64,000 nt of DNA from a bacterium (GTDB lineage: Bacteria; Electryoneota; RPQS01): assembly GCA_016702305.1 (NCBI GenBank), contig JADJEH010000002.1:124001-188000 (forward strand). Reading direction: 5' to 3'. Positions within the stretch are counted from its first letter, which is position 1, and every line of letters starts with the position of its first letter. Shown piece after piece: positions 51,277 through 60,414 of this stretch. Under the pieces are notes generated by a model. The model saw only the letters and a program-made list of their open reading frames with translations. It was not told the DNA's origin and made no database searches. The position numbers and the translations under genes are program-made.

Positions 51277-52089
51277 ATGAAGCCGCTTCCAGCCTTGAAC
51301 CTGAACTCGATTACGCCAGACATGCTTCAGCACTGGCCGCTCGAATACCTGCGGCATCTCCATTTGGAGATGGGACAGCAATGCAATGTGCGCTGTTCAA
51401 TGTGCTACCAGACGAGTTTTTCACCCAAGGACAAACTGGATGATATCGTCTGGAAAGAGAAGTTGCTCGATGCCTATGCGGTGATAGAAAGTATCACGAT
51501 GCAGGGGGGCGAGCCGACGGTGCTTCCCAATTGCCTGGAACTAGTGCGGATTATCACACGCGATTTTCCGCACGTCACATTGGACACGGTAACGAACGGC
51601 CTGATGTGGAATGGCGAGTGGGAAGATGCCTTTCTATCGCAAGGCAAGGTCCTCTGTCTGACAGATTTCGACCGCAGTTACGCCGTCCGCCACCGTGTCG
51701 CGCCCGTGCGTTCGTGGCAGGAAATGGCTCGCCCAACAGGTGCTTGCCCTGTCGGATTCGATGCCATGATCGTCGGTTATCGCGGTATCGTGCGCCCCTG
51801 CTGCAAGAGCTGGTATCCCTTTGGTGATCTTATGAAGAGTAGTCTGCGTGAAGTCTGGAGCAGCCGCGCCGCCGCACTATTCCGCGGTCGAATGTTGCGT
51901 AACGACTTTCGTGATTGTGCCACGTCGTGCGACTTGAACGCCAACCCGGTCAACGAGAAGAGATCGCTGGCCCGGCGCGGCTACTGGCTGCTGCGCCGCG
52001 AGCCGGACCTCGCCTTGGCAAAGGTAAAGCGCAAGTTTGGCCTGAGCAATGCCCAAGTTGATTTGCCGGTCCTGAACCGGTCTTCATAA
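51277..52089 (+). CDS. Short radical SAM protein with SPASM-like end
   Basis: The cluster-binding motif is CNVRCSMCYQ (CxxxCxxC) near residue 36, followed by the MQGGEPTVLP SAM-binding segment and VTNGLMW. The C-terminal part has CPVGFDAMIVGYRGIVRPCCKSWYPFGDLM, then CATSCDL, resembling an auxiliary-cluster (SPASM or twitch) tail. Only about 35 residues separate the TNG motif from this tail; complete radical SAM barrels usually have far more. The core of the barrel is thus shortened, by deletion or in the family. It lies between the ClpX-like gene and rarA. The substrate is unknown. Confidence 0.75.
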   Translation: MKPLPALNLNSITPDMLQHWPLEYLRHLHLEMGQQCNVRCSMCYQTSFSPKDKLDDIVWKEKLLDAYAVIESITMQGGEPTVLPNCLELVRIITRDFPHVTLDTVTNGLMWNGEWEDAFLSQGKVLCLTDFDRSYAVRHRVAPVRSWQEMARPTGACPVGFDAMIVGYRGIVRPCCKSWYPFGDLMKSSLREVWSSRAAALFRGRMLRNDFRDCATSCDLNANPVNEKRSLARRGYWLLRREPDLALAKVKRKFGLSNAQVDLPVLNRSS

Positions 52090-52096
52090 CCGAAGA

Positions 52097-53392
52097 ATGA
52101 ACGAACATCTTCCGCCCTTAGCCGAACGCATGCGACCGTCCAATCTGGGCGGATATGTCGGGCAAGAACACCTGCTCGGCCCCGATGCGTTGCTGACGCG
52201 GTTGATTGCGAGCGGTTCGATTCCCAGTCTAATCCTCTGGGGTGAACCGGGTACGGGCAAGACAACGCTGGCGCGGATTCTGGCCACAACGCTCGACTAT
52301 ATCTTTGTCCCAATCTCGGCCGTGGCGACCGGTGTTCCCGAGCTTCGGAAGCAGCTTGAGGCGGCCAGCCTGCGCCGCAAGGCCGGACAGCGGACCTTGC
52401 TGTTTGTGGATGAAATCCACCGTTGGTCAAAGTCTCAGCAGGACGCCTTGCTGCATGCGGTCGAGGACGGCACGGTGACGCTGCTGGGCGCGACGACGGA
52501 GAATCCCTCGTTTGAGGTCATTTCACCCCTGCTCTCGCGGGCGCGGGTGCTGCGGCTTGAGTCGTTAGGCGCCGACCAGCTTCGGGACCTCCTGCGACGG
52601 GCGTTGGCCACGGATTCCGAGCTGCTGAGTCAGCGGGTGACGGTTGCCGATGACGCCGTAGATGCCCTGTTGACCCTCTCGGGTGGCGATGCCCGGGCCC
52701 TCTATAATGCCCTCGAACTGGCCGCCCAGATTGCCCCTGTCCGGGATGGCGGCCGGGTAATTGACCGAGCGCTGGTCGAAACAGCGGTGCTGCGCCGACT
52801 TCCCCGCTATGACAAGGCCGGGGATCAGCACTACGACACAATCTCGGCCTTTATCAAGTCTGTCCGGGCCAGCGACCCGGATGCGGCGCTTTATTATCTG
52901 GCGCGGATGCTGGCGGCGGGCGAGGACCCGTTGTTTATCGCGCGAAGATTGATTATCTTAGCGAGCGAGGACATTGGGAATGCCAATCCTAACGGGTTGG
53001 TGCTGGCAGCCTCTTGCTATTCGGCGGTGCATGCCATTGGGATGCCCGAAGCGCGGATCGTCCTGTCCCAATGCACGACCTATCTCGCCTGTTCGCCGAA
53101 GTCCAATGCGGCCTACGTGGCGATTGACAAGGCGCTGGAAGTGGTGCGCGCGGAACAGGCGCCGGCGGCGGTGCCGATGCATCTGCGTAATCCGGTTACC
53201 GGACTCATGAAGCGGGAGGGCTACGGTCAAGGCTACGTTTACCCTCATGATCAACCCGGTCATTTTGTCGAGATTGAGAATTTGCCGGCGGAGCATCGCG
53301 GCACACAGTTTTACGAACCTTCGAATCAAGGGCGGGAAGCCGAGCTCGGAGACCGGCTGACGCGCTGGTGGTCGAAGCGGCGTAAGCCTTAG
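52097..53392 (+). CDS. rarA: Replication-associated recombination protein RarA (MgsA)
   Basis: RarA is an AAA+ ATPase, related to clamp loaders, that acts at stalled replication forks. The 431 residues show RPSNLGGYVGQEHLLG, the P-loop GEPGTGKTTLAR (about 52), FVDEIHRWSKSQQDALL (Walker B) and LLGATTENPSFEV. The C-terminal helical domain is typical: SVRASDPDAALYYLARMLAAGEDP, ASEDIGNANP and the TYLACSPKSNAAY segment. ATG 52097 is 7 nt after the radical SAM stop. A CRP/FNR gene begins 5 nt after its end. Confidence 0.95.
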   Translation: MNEHLPPLAERMRPSNLGGYVGQEHLLGPDALLTRLIASGSIPSLILWGEPGTGKTTLARILATTLDYIFVPISAVATGVPELRKQLEAASLRRKAGQRTLLFVDEIHRWSKSQQDALLHAVEDGTVTLLGATTENPSFEVISPLLSRARVLRLESLGADQLRDLLRRALATDSELLSQRVTVADDAVDALLTLSGGDARALYNALELAAQIAPVRDGGRVIDRALVETAVLRRLPRYDKAGDQHYDTISAFIKSVRASDPDAALYYLARMLAAGEDPLFIARRLIILASEDIGNANPNGLVLAASCYSAVHAIGMPEARIVLSQCTTYLACSPKSNAAYVAIDKALEVVRAEQAPAAVPMHLRNPVTGLMKREGYGQGYVYPHDQPGHFVEIENLPAEHRGTQFYEPSNQGREAELGDRLTRWWSKRRKP

Positions 53393-53397
53393 GGTAC

Positions 53398-54084
53398 ATG
53401 GACGCACACGAGATCCTCTCACAGTTTGAGTTTTATCAAAACGCCCACGACACGCTGCAAGCGGAGATTCTCTCGCATGCGCGGGTTGTGACGTTGGATG
53501 GCGGCACGGAGGTCTACCGGGAAGGCGAGGTCTGTGAGCGGGTGGCGTTTGTGGGGGATGGCAGCATTCGCGTCTTCAAACGGCACGACACGGGTCGGGA
53601 AATCACGCTCTACCATGTGCGGCAGTCTGAGAGCTGCATCCTGACGGCCTCGTGCGTACTGACGGGCAAACGCTATCCGGCGACGGCCATCGTTGAGTCG
53701 GAGCACGCCGTTGAAGCGGCCCTGTTGCCGCCCCAGCACTTTCATCGCTGGGTGCATGGCGAACCGGTGGTTCGGGACTACGTATTTGGGCTGATGAGCC
53801 AGCGCATCGCGGACATGATGGCGCTGATCGAAGAGATAACGTTTGGCAAGATGGACGAGCGCATTGCGCACTTTCTGCTCGACAAGTTCACGGGCGAAGG
53901 GACGTATCTGCGCAGTATCCACGTCACGCACGAGCAGATTGCCGATGAACTGGGCACGGCGCGTGAAGTGGTCAGCAGATTACTGAAAGAGTTTGAACGG
54001 GCGGGCGCGCTGGAGCTGGGCCGCGGGCGCGTGCGCATGGTGAACGAGCGGCTCTTGAGAGCGTTTGCGGGAGAGTTGTTGTAA
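53398..54084 (+). CDS. CRP/FNR-family transcription regulator 1
   Basis: The 228-residue protein has an N-terminal cyclic-nucleotide-binding-like beta-roll (about 15-115; GEVCERVAFVGDGSIRVFKRHDTGREITLYHV), then a dimer helix. A C-terminal winged helix-turn-helix is at about 155-220 (VTHEQIADELGTAREVVSRLLKEFERAGAL). In the sensor domain SCILTASCVLTGKRYPA carries two Cys, as in a subgroup of anaerobic or nitrosative-stress regulators. The N-terminal iron-sulfur Cys of true FNR is not seen. It is 5 nt after rarA and followed by a paralogue. Confidence 0.9.
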   Translation: MDAHEILSQFEFYQNAHDTLQAEILSHARVVTLDGGTEVYREGEVCERVAFVGDGSIRVFKRHDTGREITLYHVRQSESCILTASCVLTGKRYPATAIVESEHAVEAALLPPQHFHRWVHGEPVVRDYVFGLMSQRIADMMALIEEITFGKMDERIAHFLLDKFTGEGTYLRSIHVTHEQIADELGTAREVVSRLLKEFERAGALELGRGRVRMVNERLLRAFAGELL

Positions 54085-54123
54085 TGTTTCTGCATCCATG
54101 TAGACAACTCAAAGGAGAAGCCG

Positions 54124-54810
54124 ATGGAACGGCTCAACATTCTCTCGCAGTTCGAGGTCTTCACTACCGCACCTCGTGACTTGCGGGAGGCCATGCTCGA
54201 GCACGGGCAAGTGATGCGGTTGGAGAGCGGAGCGCGGGTTTTTAACGAAGGGGACGCCTGTCAGGTGGTGCCCTTCATCGGGTCGGGCGGCGTGCGGGTG
54301 TTTAAGCACAATGGTGCCCGCCGCGAAGTCACCCTCTATCACGTCGGCGCCGGTCAAAGCTGCGTGATGACGATGTCGTGTACGGTGAACGGCTGTTCCT
54401 ATCCCGCAAGTGCGGATGTCTTGCCGACGGGGCCGCTGGAATTTGTCGGTTACCCGCCGCAGCGAATGCTCGGTTGGATTGATAAATTCCCCGAGATGCG
54501 GTCGCACTATCAGCAGATGATGCATCAGCGGATGGTGCATCTGTTCGGATTGATCGAGGACCTGACGTTCACGCGGATGGATCGGCGCATTGCGTCGTTC
54601 CTGCTGCAGCGCTTTGCGGGCGGCGGCGTGTTCACACCGAGTCTGAATATCACTCACGAGCAGATTGCCGATGAATTGGGCTCGGCGCGCGAGGTGGTCA
54701 GTCGGCTGCTGAAGGAGTTTGAGCGGTCGGGCGCCGTGGAGCTGTCGCGGGGTCAGGTGCGGATGACCAACGAGAATATGCTGCGCATATACGCGGGCCA
54801 ATCTCAATGA
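54124..54810 (+). CDS. CRP/FNR-family transcription regulator 2 (tandem paralogue)
   Basis: This 228-residue protein has the same length and order as its neighbour: beta-roll with ACQVVPFIGSGGVRVFKHNGARREVTLYHV, Cys pair in SCVMTMSCTVNGCSYPAS (one Cys more), helix, and winged helix NITHEQIADELGSAREVVSRLLKEFERSGAV. AAAGGAG stands before the ATG. The DNA-reading helices of the two are nearly the same, so they probably bind similar sites while sensing differently. A terminator follows, then a DUF2892 gene. A regulatory target in oxygen or nitric-oxide response is inferred from neighbours. Confidence 0.9.
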   Translation: MERLNILSQFEVFTTAPRDLREAMLEHGQVMRLESGARVFNEGDACQVVPFIGSGGVRVFKHNGARREVTLYHVGAGQSCVMTMSCTVNGCSYPASADVLPTGPLEFVGYPPQRMLGWIDKFPEMRSHYQQMMHQRMVHLFGLIEDLTFTRMDRRIASFLLQRFAGGGVFTPSLNITHEQIADELGSAREVVSRLLKEFERSGAVELSRGQVRMTNENMLRIYAGQSQ

Positions 54811-54839
54811 AATGTGATTTGGTCACGGTAAAATCGGTG

Positions 54840-54871
54840 GCGGCTGAGTACAATGTACTCAGCCGCTTTTG
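54840..54871 (+). terminator. Intrinsic terminator
   Basis: GCGGCTGAGTAC (54840-54851) pairs perfectly with GTACTCAGCCGC (54855-54866) around AAT, then T4. It ends the regulator pair. Confidence 0.85.
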
Positions 54872-54901
54872 TATTTGGGTAAATCCACAGGAGGAACAGA
54901 A

Positions 54902-55087
54902 ATGACGATGAACGTAGGCAGCGCGGACCGTGTGATCCGCATCGTAATCGGATTGGCCGTGATTGGCTGGGGCATTTGGGCGAAGAACTGGTGGGGCGCC
55001 CTGGGCGTTGTGCCGTTATTCACGGCGATGATCAATTGGTGCCCGCTTTACACGGTTTGCGGTGTGAAGACCACTTCGGCAAAATAA
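54902..55087 (+). CDS. DUF2892 (YgaP-like) inner-membrane protein
   Basis: The 61-residue protein starts with the family pattern MNVGSADRVIRIVIGLAVIGWGI. It has two hydrophobic helices and ends CPLYTVCGVKTTSAK, with the conserved Cys pair CPLYxxxG. AGGAGG lies before the ATG 54902. In other bacteria the domain occurs with rhodaneses and sulfur or nitric-oxide stress genes. It follows two CRP/FNR regulators, which probably control it. Confidence 0.9.
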   Translation: MTMNVGSADRVIRIVIGLAVIGWGIWAKNWWGALGVVPLFTAMINWCPLYTVCGVKTTSAK

Positions 55088-55088
55088 T

Positions 55089-55166
55089 CGAGTCGGCGCG
55101 ACTCGGTTGGGGCTGAGCAATCGGCCTCGCAATGCGGCCTCCGTCTCCCCCGGAGGCCGTTTTTTT
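55089..55166 (+). terminator. Double hairpin terminator
   Basis: First hairpin CGAGTC-ggcgc-GACTCG (55089-55105). Second CGGCCTCCG (55135-55143) with CGGAGGCCG (55151-55159), then T7. The second is the terminator of the DUF2892 gene. Confidence 0.85.
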
Positions 55167-55376
55167 ACACACCGCTCACACCTTTTGCACAGGCCAACGC
55201 AAGAAATCCATGCTATACACGCAATATATGCACGCACATCACCACAAGAAAGAAAATCTTAGTGAATGTAATTAATCAATTTATGAAAATTCATGCACGT
55301 AGCACAACCTTTGCAAGGGTCCAGAATGTGTCTTGGTGGGCACAATCCCCGGGTCAACCGCTGCAGGAGGCTGACA

Positions 55377-57368
55377 ATGACACGGTTTCTACACGTTCTG
55401 TTACTTTTGGCGCTGGTAAGCACCGCACTGGCCGCACCTCCCCCGACCAAACCGCTGACCGCGGTCAAACCGGTGGACGGCTCGGAACAGCCGCACTTTT
55501 CGAACATCCCCGATCCGACGCGCTATGGTCCACAGCGCGATGCGCTCGATGAACTGGTGGGCACGGCCTACGCCGGGGGAACAACCTGGTATGACTTCCA
55601 GCATAATGGAACGACGGGTAAGATGATTGATGTGGATGCCGAGGGCTTCGTCCACATCACCTGGACGAACGGCTTGAATTCGAGTTCATCGGAACGCCAC
55701 GTTTACTACAACGTGTGGGATCCCGGCACGCAATCATTCACGATCAACAACGGTCAGGCAGATGGCTCCACTCGCGCGGGCTATGTTACTGGCGTTTCAC
55801 TGGACAACGGCTTCTTCTTTCCGGGTTTCCACGAAGAGCTGACCACCGGCGGCACGGCGCATTCCGCCTCGTCTATTGACCTGATCGCCCGCGCGGGAGC
55901 ATACACGGCTTTTGAACCCGGTTATCTCGAAGAGAATGGCGCGGAAATGGAGATCATCTGGCCGAAAATCGCCGAGGATCGCCACGGTAAACTTCACATG
56001 GTCTCAACGGAGAATCCGGCTTCCGGCGCGGCCGGTGATCCGCAGCGCATCTACTACTCGCGCGGTGAACCGCAGTTCGACGGCGATTTCGGATCAGAAA
56101 TTGTCTGGGAGGGCGTTAACGGCACGACGGAGCTGCTGGAGCTCGATACCGTGATGGTCATTTCACCGGACGTTGCGTGCTCCGCATCAGCGACCGCGTG
56201 GTCATCGCGTGGTCGAAAAGCCGCGACGACTTGAACGACAATCCGACTCAGTACAATAACGATATCGTGTATATCGTGTCGGAAAACGGCGGCCAGACTT
56301 GGAGCGATGAAGTCAATATCACCAACTTCATTCCGCCCGATCTTGATTGCGCGTCAGGCGACACGCTGATCTGTGACATGGACACGTTCCGTACATACAC
56401 CGACCTGTCGGTGATTCTGGATAACAACGACGACATTCATATTGCCTTCACGACGGTGCACTACTATTCGCTCGAAGGCACGATCTCGCGCTTTTCATCG
56501 CAGATCTGGCATTGGGGCAGCGACATGGGCTACATGACGCCGATCTTTGCGCACACCGCCGCCTATTTTGATACGAACTGGGCCACCGATCTGGGCGATT
56601 GGCAATACACGCTGCAGCGTCCTAATCTGGCGATTGACGACGAAACCGGCGAGGCTCTACTGCTGTTTCGTGCGCGCGGATTCGGCCAACTGGTCCGAAG
56701 GCGGCGTGCCCATGCAGGACATCTGGATCTCCAAGTCGTGGAACGACGGCGTAGCCTGGACGATGGCGCGCAACGTGACGAACACGAATACCGGCCAATT
56801 TATGCCGCCGGGCCAGAGCATGCACGAACGCGACGCCTCACTCGCGACCGAAGTCACCTCGAGCGGCGGCGTGAAGTTCTTGCACATGTTCTACGTTCTC
56901 GATCTGGATGCTGGCGGCGCGGTGGGCAACAACCCGACCGGCGTACCGACGTTGAATCCCGTGCATTATCAGCGGATTCCGGTTGATTCGATTCCGAACA
57001 TGCCGCTCTGGCGCAACGACTGGCCGGTATTGCACGTGGATTCGACCGACATGCCGCCGCTCGTGACCACATCAGTTCCGACCGACGGCCCGGCGCTGCC
57101 GACGGCCTTTGCGCTCTACCAGAACTACCCGAACCCGTTTAATCCGGTGACCACGATTCAGTTCGACTTGTCACAGGCCAGTCGCGTCTCGCTGCGCGTC
57201 TTCAACGTCATCGGGCAAGAAGTCGCCATGCTGCTTGACAATGAGTCACTCAGTGCCGGGGTTCAGACCATCGAATTTGATGGTTCACAGTTGGGTTCAG
57301 GAGTCTATCTCTATCAGTTGGAGACTGCCGGATTGACGCAGACCCGCAAGATGGTTCTGCTCAAGTAA
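55377..57368 (+). CDS. Secreted protein with type IX sorting domain (two frame breaks)
   Basis: CAGGAGG precedes ATG 55377 and a signal peptide follows (MTRFLHVLLLLALVSTALA). The frame breaks near 56172 (DVA to VLRISDRVVIAW, one base missing) and near 56693 (FRA to ADSANWSEGG, two bases of a CG repeat missing). With these restored the protein is about 665 residues. It has repeats of the sialidase/BNR-like kind (DVDAEGFVHITWTNG, IWPKIAEDRHGKLHMV, IVYIVSENGGQTWSDEVN, SWNDGVAWTMARN) and ends in a sorting domain (YPNPFNPVTTIQFDLS, GSGVYLYQLE, KMVLLK). Upstream 55167-55376 is A/T-rich and probably holds the promoter. Confidence 0.75.
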
Positions 57369-57488
57369 CTCCCAAGCGGGAGCGGGTGCCCTTGGCAGAG
57401 GGTGTCCCAAGTGAGGCCCGTGCCGCGAGCCTCAAGTCAAAACGTGTACGGGCGCAAGCAGGTGTCGCTTCCGTACACGGATGCAGAT

Positions 57489-57525
57489 CGGGCGAGGCTC
57501 GCGGTGGCCTCGCCCGTTTTTTTTT
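57489..57525 (+). terminator. Intrinsic terminator
   Basis: CGGGCGAGG (57489-57497) pairs with CCTCGCCCG (57508-57516), then nine T. A first hairpin, CGTGTACGG with CCGTACACG, lies about 40-50 nt upstream of it. They end the sorted secreted protein. Confidence 0.9.
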
Positions 57526-57964
57526 GAGGTAACTGCACGATCATAGTCCTATCTGGAGGGCGCCAAATTCCTTTCAGTAAGGAACAGTGCGTCGTCTACG
57601 ACTCACAAACGTTGTGACACGGCAACACGATAACGATCAATTTATGATTATTAGTTAGAATGGAATTGAATAGCGCACCCGAACTCTGTCTCGTGCGGCC
57701 TGCACGTTGTCATTTATAAACATAAATTTATTAGATATTTGCGAGGGTCAGTTGTGTGACATTGACACATGAACACAAGCCTCCTCAAGTTTTCACTAAA
57801 ATGGTGTATGTGGATGGTGTGGACAATCATGGCGAAGGCGACTTTTTCTATCTTGTTAGATGACCTTTAGATGTGAATATCCGATTTTGACACATTGTGA
57901 GAATGCCCGTATATTTTTGGCGCATGGGCAGGGATGGGTGGCAAGCGAACCAGAGGGACGACGA
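57526..57964. other. Long A/T-rich regulatory stretch before the hemerythrin gene
   Basis: No gene is seen. The stretch is richer in A/T than the surrounding DNA and has repeated TGTG/CACA elements. One is the inverted repeat at 57753-57769; another is CACATTGTG near 57892-57900, overlapping a possible -35 TTGACA and upstream of TATATTTT. It is the most likely site in the window for binding by a CRP/FNR regulator. Confidence 0.4.
57753..57769. promoter_or_regulatory. Inverted repeat, possible CRP/FNR-type operator
   Basis: TGTGT (57753-57757) and ACACA (57765-57769) flank GACATTG. A second, wider pair TTGTGT/ACACAA overlaps the same point. Size and symmetry are in the range of CRP/FNR sites, though it does not match the classical TTGATnnnnATCAA. 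Confidence 0.35.
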
Positions 57965-58649
57965 ATGTTAGGTCTTATCAGTATGCTGCGCTCAGGTTTC
58001 GCGCGGCCGGTGCTGGGCACACCGGATCACGGGCGACAACTTCGCGGCACGCCGGACGCCGGAGCGACCGTCGCCGCAGATGGAATGAACGCCGCGTCGC
58101 CGTCTGCCGGAGCCATCGGCCAGGACGTGACCGCCGGCGATGCCGAGGAACCCGACGCACACACAGTGATCAACCAGGTCGCAGAGATGCAGCGCGAAAT
58201 CAGTAGTCGCCCCATCCGCGAACTGGAACGACGTGCGGATCGGATGCTCGTGGGCGAAGGCAGCCATCGCGATGAACTCAGTCAGGTGTTGGCGCGGTTC
58301 GACGAATGGCGCAATGCGCTGCTGCCGTGGCTGATCCGCGAGCAGTATTTGCTGTTGCCCATTATCAAGCAAAGATGGCGGCGCACGCGGTGGCGACTCG
58401 GAGGAAGCGTATGTCGGTGAATACGCGGACATCGCGCGCAACGCCGCGGCGGACCACAACTTCCTACTGATGCTATCGGACGAACTCGACCGGGAGTTAG
58501 CCGTACTGAAGGGCAAGGAATCTTGCCCGCCGTCCATCGCTCGCTTTAGCTATGCATTCGGGAAATTTACGGAGTATCTGCGGGCCGAGTGCCACGTGGA
58601 AGACAACAAGCTGCTCCCACGTTTCATGGGCCATCAGACGGATCGGTAA
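57965..58649 (+). CDS. RIC/ScdA-like hemerythrin-domain protein (frame break near 58372)
   Basis: RIC proteins repair iron-sulfur clusters after nitric-oxide or oxidative damage. ATG 57965 follows AGAGGGA. The frame from the start closes at 58420, but coding continues in another frame from about 58374 (IIKQ to DGGARGGDSEEAYVGEY), ending at TAA 58649; restored length is about 228. The second half has ADHNFLLMLSDEL and ECHVEDNKLLPRF, the His and His/Glu ligands of hemerythrin. In the first half the usual HH and HMxxEE are replaced (INQVAEM, WLIREQYLLLP), so the iron site looks incomplete. The N-terminal CCGG cap domain of ScdA is missing. Confidence 0.7.
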
Positions 58650-58669
58650 GGCAAACTGAATCTCGAATA

Positions 58670-58702
58670 GCGCCGGATGACATCAGGTCATCCGGCGCTT
58701 TC
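58670..58702 (+). terminator. Intrinsic terminator
   Basis: GCGCCGGATGAC (58670-58681) pairs with GTCATCCGGCGC (58687-58698) around ATCAG, then TTTCGTTT. It ends the hemerythrin gene. Confidence 0.85.
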
Positions 58703-58881
58703 GTTTGCGGCCAAGGGCACCTTTCGTATGTCACCTGTTCTTGACGCCTGATACCCACCGCGGATGCCACCGCCTCTCGAAGCGGGCGCGGGAAGATAAT
58801 GTCCGGGCGTTGGGATTATAACTCAATATTTAATAATCTATTGAACAAGGCGTGTCGGTGCCATCCGAGGGCGACTAAAGG

Positions 58882-58910
58882 TTTCATTTTCAGGGATTTG
58901 TTCGTATAAT
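58882..58910 (+). promoter_or_regulatory. Possible promoter
   Basis: A perfect -10 TATAAT (58905-58910) has a weak -35 TTTCAT (58882-58887) at 17 nt, 33 nt before the TTG start of the next gene. Confidence 0.4.
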
Positions 58911-58942
58911 TTAGGCTGGGAAGCTAACTTGGAGAACTCCCC

Positions 58943-59902
58943 TTGCGCGTCGTCACTCGTTGGACTTACTTTGCATTGCTGATATGTACATGTGCGTTGT
59001 GGGCCGATGTGCCCAAGCTGATTAGCTACCAGGGCGTTCTCACGGATGATCAGGGTCTGCCTGTGCATGACGGGACGCATGACATGTCGTTCGCGATCTA
59101 TGCCGAGGCCACCGGCGGAACAGCCCTATGGTCGGTCAACCGTCCCGTCACAACGGTCAACGGAGTCTTTGAAATTCTGCTCGGGGAGAACGGTGCCCTT
59201 ACGCTGCCCTTTGACCGGGATTACTGGCTTGAGACGGCGTCCACTGCGGGGACGTTTAGCCCGCGCGCCAGACTGGTCTCTTCGCCTTATAGTTTGCGCA
59301 GCGGCGATGTGGATGATTCCGTGGCCGTGCGCAGCCTGAACGGCCTCCAGGATCATATTGTGCTCGACGCTGGGCCGGGCCTGAGCTGGGTGCATGCGGG
59401 CGACACCTTACGTTTGACGGCACAACTCCCGCGACTGGCCACGGATCTGTCCGGTGCAACGACGGAACTGACGGCCGAATGGCAAAGTTACGAAGGTCTA
59501 AGCGCCGCCGTGCAATGTTCAGGGACGGGGATCGTGATCTGCGAATCCAGCATCTGGCTGCAAGTCTCGCACACGCAGGGTACGGCCGACCGTATCCAGC
59601 TCTGCCATGCGGAAACGCAGAACAGCGGCGGACCAAACGTCGGCTATTACAGCTTGCACAGCGTCCCCGCCGAGTTCCCGACGTATGTGAACAATGATGC
59701 CACGCACTATGTCAAGACGGTCTTTGAGATCGCGGCGGCGGGCGAGCATACATTCTACTTGAATGCGCGCGCGACGCAGGGCGTCGGCGGCGACCGCTTA
59801 TGGTACGGCAACGTGACGGCCACGTTTTATCCTGCGCACATGTTGGACGGCATCCCGACACTTGACGGCGCGCTCGAAGGAACCGAGAAACCGTCTCGAT
59901 GA
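58943..59902 (+). CDS. Exported beta-rich protein, unknown family
   Basis: TTG 58943 follows TTGGAGA and a signal peptide (MRVVTRWTYFALLICTCALWA). The N-terminal 110 residues read VPKLISYQGVLTDDQGLPVHDGTHDMSFAIYAE, NRPVTTVNGVFEILLGE and RARLVSSPYSLRSG. This is a pattern seen in many secreted proteins of FCB and related bacteria, often before tail-fibre-like or collagen-like parts. The rest is a beta domain with a Cys pair. There is no sorting motif. The stop overlaps the start of the next gene by 4 nt, and that gene carries a sorting domain, so the pair may form one surface complex. Confidence 0.7.
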   Translation: MRVVTRWTYFALLICTCALWADVPKLISYQGVLTDDQGLPVHDGTHDMSFAIYAEATGGTALWSVNRPVTTVNGVFEILLGENGALTLPFDRDYWLETASTAGTFSPRARLVSSPYSLRSGDVDDSVAVRSLNGLQDHIVLDAGPGLSWVHAGDTLRLTAQLPRLATDLSGATTELTAEWQSYEGLSAAVQCSGTGIVICESSIWLQVSHTQGTADRIQLCHAETQNSGGPNVGYYSLHSVPAEFPTYVNNDATHYVKTVFEIAAAGEHTFYLNARATQGVGGDRLWYGNVTATFYPAHMLDGIPTLDGALEGTEKPSR

Positions 59903-60414
59903 AGTATTTTCTCGCATTGCTTCTGCTGACAACGCTCGCGCATGCGCAACCGGCGGCGCTGCCGCTGTCCGTCACGGCCAATGGCGCGTTGACCGCCGCC
60001 ACGGCAACGGGCGCTGTTTTGCGCGCGACACTTGGTCAGGCCGTGGCGCGCTACGCCAGCGCGACCGGTCAGGTGCTGCATACAGGCTTTTGGGCGGCGG
60101 CTCCGCGGCTTCAGGCTTCGCCGATCGGCGCCGCGCCCCGCGAGTTGCCGCACGAGTTTGCCTTTCACCGGGCCTATCCCAATCCGTTCAATCCGTCCAC
60201 GACGCTCGCCTTTGCACTGCCGCAGGCGGCGGACGTGCGCTTGGAGCTATACGATGTGACGGGGCGACTTGTGGCGCGCTTGCTTGATGCGCGCATCGGC
60301 GCGGGTGAACATCGCATCACATGGCCTGCGGCGCGCCAGGCCAGCGGCCTCTACTACGCGCGCCTGTTCGCCGGTGAATACGCTTCCACTCAACGTCTCC
60401 ACCTGATCAAATAG
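59899..60414 (+). CDS. Short secreted protein with type IX sorting domain
   Basis: The 171 residues start with a signal peptide (MKYFLALLLLTTLAHA). A short linker-like domain follows (LGQAVARYASATGQVLHTGFWAA), the form of small sorted proteins that carry mostly the C-terminal domain. That domain is YPNPFNPSTTLAFALP, VRLELYDVTGRLV, GAGEHRITW, ASGLYYARLF and final LIK. The ATG overlaps the previous stop (ATGA). The next gene, dapA-like, starts right after its stop. Confidence 0.82.
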   Translation: MKYFLALLLLTTLAHAQPAALPLSVTANGALTAATATGAVLRATLGQAVARYASATGQVLHTGFWAAAPRLQASPIGAAPRELPHEFAFHRAYPNPFNPSTTLAFALPQAADVRLELYDVTGRLVARLLDARIGAGEHRITWPAARQASGLYYARLFAGEYASTQRLHLIK

